Shown here piece after piece: positions 14,278 to 17,516 of a stretch of DNA of 17,516 nt; the first letter of the stretch is position 1, and each line of letters starts with the position of its first letter. The stretch spans positions 1 to 17,516 of the forward strand of contig DCQT01000075.1 in assembly GCA_002323535.1 (NCBI GenBank), in the 5' to 3' direction. A program made the translations under genes and the position numbers. This stretch comes from Bacteriovoracaceae bacterium UBA1511. Its GTDB lineage: Bacteria > Bdellovibrionota > Bacteriovoracia > Bacteriovoracales > Bacteriovoracaceae. Below the pieces are notes generated by a model. It was not told where the DNA came from, ran no database searches, and saw nothing but the letters and a program-made list of their open reading frames with translations.

Positions 14278-14763
14278 ATGAAAGGTGACAAAAAGATTAT
14301 AGACGCATTAAATGCTGTACTAGGACAAGAGCTTGTGGCAATTAACCAATATTTCCTTCACGCAAGAATGCTTCAAGACCAGGGAGTAGCAAAACTTGGG
14401 AAACTTGAATATGAAGCAAGTATTGATGAGATGAAGCATGCAGATGAGTTAATAAAAAGAATTTTGTTTCTTGAAGGACTACCTAACCTTCAAAAGCTTG
14501 GGCCGTTATTTGTTGGGACAGATACGAAGAGTATTCTTGAGTGTGACCTGAAGTTAGAGCACCAAAACCACCAAGCAATTAAAGACGGCATAAAAGCATC
14601 TGAGGACCTTGGTGACTATGTCTCAAGAGATTTGTTTGCCTCTATCCTAAAATCAGAAGAGGATCATATTGATTGGTTAGAGATGAATCTAACTCTTATC
14701 AACAACATAGGTATCGAGAGATTTATTCAATCCCAAATGGAGCCAGACGAAGCAAGTCACTAA
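14278..14763 (+). CDS. bfr: bacterioferritin
   Basis: This 161-residue protein aligns with E. coli Bfr without gaps through the functional residues. The ferroxidase ligands are Glu18, Glu51, His54, Glu94, Glu127 and His130. Met52, in DEMKHAD, is the heme ligand shared between two subunits, so this should be a heme-containing bacterioferritin and not a plain ferritin. The 24-mer stores iron as ferric mineral and works with Bfd upstream for release. AGAGGAA seven nt before the ATG is a strong ribosome site. A terminator follows immediately. The spacing to bfd (104 nt, with its own candidate promoter) leaves it open whether the two are one transcript. Confidence 0.97.
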   Translation: MKGDKKIIDALNAVLGQELVAINQYFLHARMLQDQGVAKLGKLEYEASIDEMKHADELIKRILFLEGLPNLQKLGPLFVGTDTKSILECDLKLEHQNHQAIKDGIKASEDLGDYVSRDLFASILKSEEDHIDWLEMNLTLINNIGIERFIQSQMEPDEASH

Positions 14764-14766
14764 ATC

Positions 14767-14801
14767 AAAAAAAAGGCCGTTTTTGAACGGCCTTTTTTTT
14801 T
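14767..14801. terminator. bidirectional rho-independent terminator between bfr and the coiled-coil gene
   Basis: GGCCGTT (14775-14781), a 4-nt loop, and AACGGCC (14786-14792) form a perfect 7-bp stem. Nine T follow on the plus strand and eight A precede, giving T on the minus strand, so it can stop both converging genes. Confidence 0.92.
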
Positions 14802-14803
14802 AA

Positions 14804-17516
14804 TTATTTAATATAAACTCTAAACTGTTTTTCTCTTATTACCTCTCCGTCATAACTTACGATCAAATTAAAATTCACCCACTGCTTTCGAACTTTCCCA
14901 TCGAATTGATAAGATACTGAAGCACTTCTCGTTTGATTAATTCTAGGCGCCTCAATAAGCGTAGAGGATTTATCAAAAGTTTTAACTTCATTCGGGCCTG
15001 AAACCTTAACCAGTTGAACTTTATATTTTCCTCTTACCCCTTGATTAATTCCTGAAAGAAAAACTTCTACTTCATTAACCCTGTGAACCCACTTGAATGG
15101 CCAAAACTTCCACTTTCTCCATCTAGTTTTTTCATCAAACTCAATAGACACATCTACATTTGGATTAACCTTTATATTTTTTTGTACTTTGATTTTTTCA
15201 ATGAGTGGTGAATCAACATTATCTCCCTCACTTTTAATTTCAAGGACAAAAGATAAAGGCTCTCCCGGCTTTGCAGAGTCTTTAATTTTTAATTTAAGTA
15301 CATCTTCAATTTCAAGCTTAGACTCTTTAGTAATCCTTGGAAGGCTCACCCATGAGTTATCCGCGCTTATGTTCGAAGACAAGTTAGTTAATCTAACCTT
15401 CGCCTTTCCTGATGATAAATCAGCACCGCCAACATTCTTTACGAGTAAACTAACCGCGACACTAGCACCGGCCCTTAGTTCATTTTTTGGCGCATCACTT
15501 TTAAGTGTAATGTTTGATTCATCGACAACACCAACCAAAGAACTACTGGCGTAGAAGCTATTTACATCACCCTGAGCACGGGATTTTGCAGCCTCAGAAA
15601 GAGATCCAATATTTTCATCAAACCCTTTCTTTTGTCCTGACTCGAATCCACCCTGATAGCGCTCTCCTGCACCAATGGCGAAATACTCATCATAAGAGAG
15701 CTCATAACCTTTTGATCTTCCCTCTTGAAACCTCACTGTTTTATTTTTAGAAAATTCATCTCCGAAAATGGGATTATAGGATCTTTCATACTCTGAAAAA
15801 TAAGCTTCTTTATGCTTTGATAAATAAGCCCCTTCATACCCTCGAACAAAAGATTCCTCACAAGCTCTTTGCATATCAATATATGGGTAAACATCATCAC
15901 AAGTTCTCCCTACTGACGGTACAGAAAACTCTGGAGTCGTGTAAGCATAACTTGGTTTTGATAATTTAACTGATGGTGCATCTAAACGATTAAGTTCGGC
16001 CCTAGTAAATTTTATTAATTCATCTATTCCACCTTGTGAGTTTTTATCATCAAGAGCTGGTGCATCAAGATTTCTATTAAATGAATTAAATAAGGCTTCA
16101 CCGTTATTTTTAAACTCGCTTAATAATTTATCTCTTAGTTGTCTAAAAGTGTTTGGGTACACCACATTTTTTGCTCGATCTTTTGCCGCATTAAGCCCCG
16201 CTTGATACCCTCGAGTATAACCTTCATTATATGAAGACTCGTCCGCTCTTCCTTGTCTTAGGCCTTCAACTTTTCCATCTTTTGCCCCGTCCACAAGTCC
16301 ATCTAGATAACCGGTTAATAGGCCAATATTTTCTCCAAAAACTTTTGCGTTACCTTCTGCTTGGAAGATGGCATCATTTTCACCAGAACGATAGGCATCA
16401 CCGGAGGCTTGATCCGCTCCAGAAGTTCTCCCTCTGGTCGATGCTTCACTTAAGTACATTTGGTATTTACTAAATCTATTATCTCTTTGCCTTGTCACAT
16501 CTGATAAAGTTCTATTAACAGAATCAAGATCACGCTGATTTGAATTCAATGCAAGTTTAATTCTTCTTTGCTCACGGTTTTGAAACTCAATTTCCTCATT
16601 AAGTTGATCAACTGTTCGTTGAATTTGAGACATTAGTCTTGAGTTTCTATTTCTCTCCTCAGAAAGCTCATTAACCTGAAACCTTAGGCTTGAATTAATT
16701 CTATCTAGTTCTGGGATTCTTCTTTCAATAAACTTAATACGATTTACATTGGCGACAATCTCTTGCTCAAGCCGTGAAAGCTTTCCTAACACACTCTGAT
16801 ATGATGAATTAATCGAATCTAACTCTCTTTGCTCTTTGGCCAGAAGTCCTCTTTTTTGAGTAATCTCTCTATTTTTCCCTTCAAGAGCAGACCTCAACTG
16901 GGATACCTGTCTAGACTTCCCTCGAATGCTATCTTGAAGTGAAACCTTACGGCTTGTTTTTTGAACAACTAAGCGCTCAAGACCTTGGATCTCTCTATTT
17001 AGGTTTGAAATAAGTGCCGGGATCTGCTGCTTTAATCGCTCAAGGTCTGTTATTTTTTTTGATAAATTAGTGACCTCTGTTTGCTTGGCACTAAGAAGCT
17101 TTGTTGTGCTTGTAAGTGAAGACTGATTTTTTGATAGTTCTGTTTTCTTCGAGGAGATTTTTAATTTTAGACGAGAAAGCTCTTGCTTTAACGAAGAAAT
17201 TTTTCTTTTTAACTCTGCTTCTTTTGCATAATCTCTGCGACTCATTCTTTGCAATCGAGAAAGTTCACGTTGGTAAGAAATGAAGGTTTGGTTTTTTGAA
17301 TTGTAATTTTGATCCAAGACTTGAAGCTCTCTCGAGGTTCTAGCGATCGCTGTTTTAATTTGAGCGACTTTTCTATCAAGCGAGCTGATTTGTGTGTTTA
17401 AACTTCTTACTTTTGATCTGAGGTCATTAATCTCTCTACTAATTGTCGTTTGACGACTTGAAAGTCTGGATCGCTCCGCCTTTTTTTCTCTGATTTGTCT
17501 CGTTGCTCTTTCAATT
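14804..17516 (-). CDS. large coiled-coil protein with glycine-every-fourth arrays and a C-terminal beta domain (5' end off the window)
   Basis: The frame is open to the right edge. TTG 17317 is an internal codon, because the upstream sequence continues the same coiled coil without a stop, so at least 903 residues are present and the true start lies outside. 16447-17516 encodes a charged coiled coil, rich in Arg, Ser, Gln and Leu with heptad spacing. 16190-16405 has a run of Gly every fourth residue (eight in a row, then three more). 15560-15875 has a second, Tyr-rich array of the same period. 14804-15520 is a beta-rich part resembling CARDB/Ig-like modules (VKNVGGADL). It includes an aromatic basic patch, WRKWKFWPFKW, at 15089-15121. 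No transmembrane segment is seen in the visible part. I do not recognise a family. It ends at the terminator shared with bfr. Confidence 0.85.
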   Translation of the reverse strand, partial: IERATRQIREKKAERSRLSSRQTTISREINDLRSKVRSLNTQISSLDRKVAQIKTAIARTSRELQVLDQNYNSKNQTFISYQRELSRLQRMSRRDYAKEAELKRKISSLKQELSRLKLKISSKKTELSKNQSSLTSTTKLLSAKQTEVTNLSKKITDLERLKQQIPALISNLNREIQGLERLVVQKTSRKVSLQDSIRGKSRQVSQLRSALEGKNREITQKRGLLAKEQRELDSINSSYQSVLGKLSRLEQEIVANVNRIKFIERRIPELDRINSSLRFQVNELSEERNRNSRLMSQIQRTVDQLNEEIEFQNREQRRIKLALNSNQRDLDSVNRTLSDVTRQRDNRFSKYQMYLSEASTRGRTSGADQASGDAYRSGENDAIFQAEGNAKVFGENIGLLTGYLDGLVDGAKDGKVEGLRQGRADESSYNEGYTRGYQAGLNAAKDRAKNVVYPNTFRQLRDKLLSEFKNNGEALFNSFNRNLDAPALDDKNSQGGIDELIKFTRAELNRLDAPSVKLSKPSYAYTTPEFSVPSVGRTCDDVYPYIDMQRACEESFVRGYEGAYLSKHKEAYFSEYERSYNPIFGDEFSKNKTVRFQEGRSKGYELSYDEYFAIGAGERYQGGFESGQKKGFDENIGSLSEAAKSRAQGDVNSFYASSSLVGVVDESNITLKSDAPKNELRAGASVAVSLLVKNVGGADLSSGKAKVRLTNLSSNISADNSWVSLPRITKESKLEIEDVLKLKIKDSAKPGEPLSFVLEIKSEGDNVDSPLIEKIKVQKNIKVNPNVDVSIEFDEKTRWRKWKFWPFKWVHRVNEVEVFLSGINQGVRGKYKVQLVKVSGPNEVKTFDKSSTLIEAPRINQTRSASVSYQFDGKVRKQWVNFNLIVSYDGEVIREKQFRVYIK

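Noticed and set aside
17315..17317. TTG as the start of the coiled-coil gene
   Set aside because: Codons upstream are open to 17516 and continue the same coiled-coil composition, so this is internal.
1..17516. Prophage, insertion sequence, tRNA or defence system
   Set aside because: No integrase, transposase, tRNA gene, restriction or toxin-antitoxin gene was found; nearly all genes are housekeeping or surface-type.

Overview
The window is AT-rich DNA, densely packed with genes mostly on the minus strand. It looks like a stretch of chromosome from a Gram-negative relative of the deltaproteobacteria, most likely a Bdellovibrionota / Bacteriovoracales-type bacterium. That placement is inference from four things: the cdaA-ybbR-glmM-pdxJ-tsaE order, several putative surface lipoproteins, a long coiled-coil protein with no recognised family, and a PilZ-GAF-AAA regulator. 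No 16S, tRNA, phage or insertion-sequence marker is present to prove it.

Left part (1-3400): a small lipoprotein, then a large membrane-anchored secreted protein. I read the latter as a divergent M19 (membrane dipeptidase) domain followed by five cysteine-paired FG-GAP-like repeats. A GC-rich stretch follows, holding two imperfect ~60-nt direct repeats and a strong terminator for the HU gene.

Central block (3417-10188, all minus, transcribed right to left): cdaA (diadenylate cyclase), ybbR/cdaR, glmM, pdxJ and tsaE lie nearly end to end, which suggests one operon linking c-di-AMP, cell-wall precursor synthesis, vitamin B6 and tRNA t6A modification. After a 187-nt regulatory gap come an IscR-like Rrf2 regulator and an overlapping cysteine desulfurase, then HU. 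The regulator matches E. coli IscR without gaps through its N-terminal half but has lost all three cluster cysteines. Three genes in this block (cdaA, tsaE, iscS) start with TTG.

Right part (10276-17516): yjbQ is divergent from cdaA and convergent with a PilZ-GAF-AAA+-Fis regulator whose sigma54-contact loop and Walker B acids are missing. Next is a lipoprotein-like M14/MpaA-type zinc peptidase, then the iron-storage pair bfd and bfr on the plus strand. A bidirectional terminator separates bfr from a giant coiled-coil protein. That gene's reading frame stays open to the right edge, so its true start lies outside. It carries two glycine-every-fourth-residue arrays similar in style to the deca-GX3 motif of Yae1.

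The observations most worth a second look are the pseudo-enhancer-binding protein, the clusterless IscR with its nearby inverted repeats, the M19 plus cysteine-FG-GAP fusion, the GX3-coiled-coil protein and the GC-rich repeat pair.
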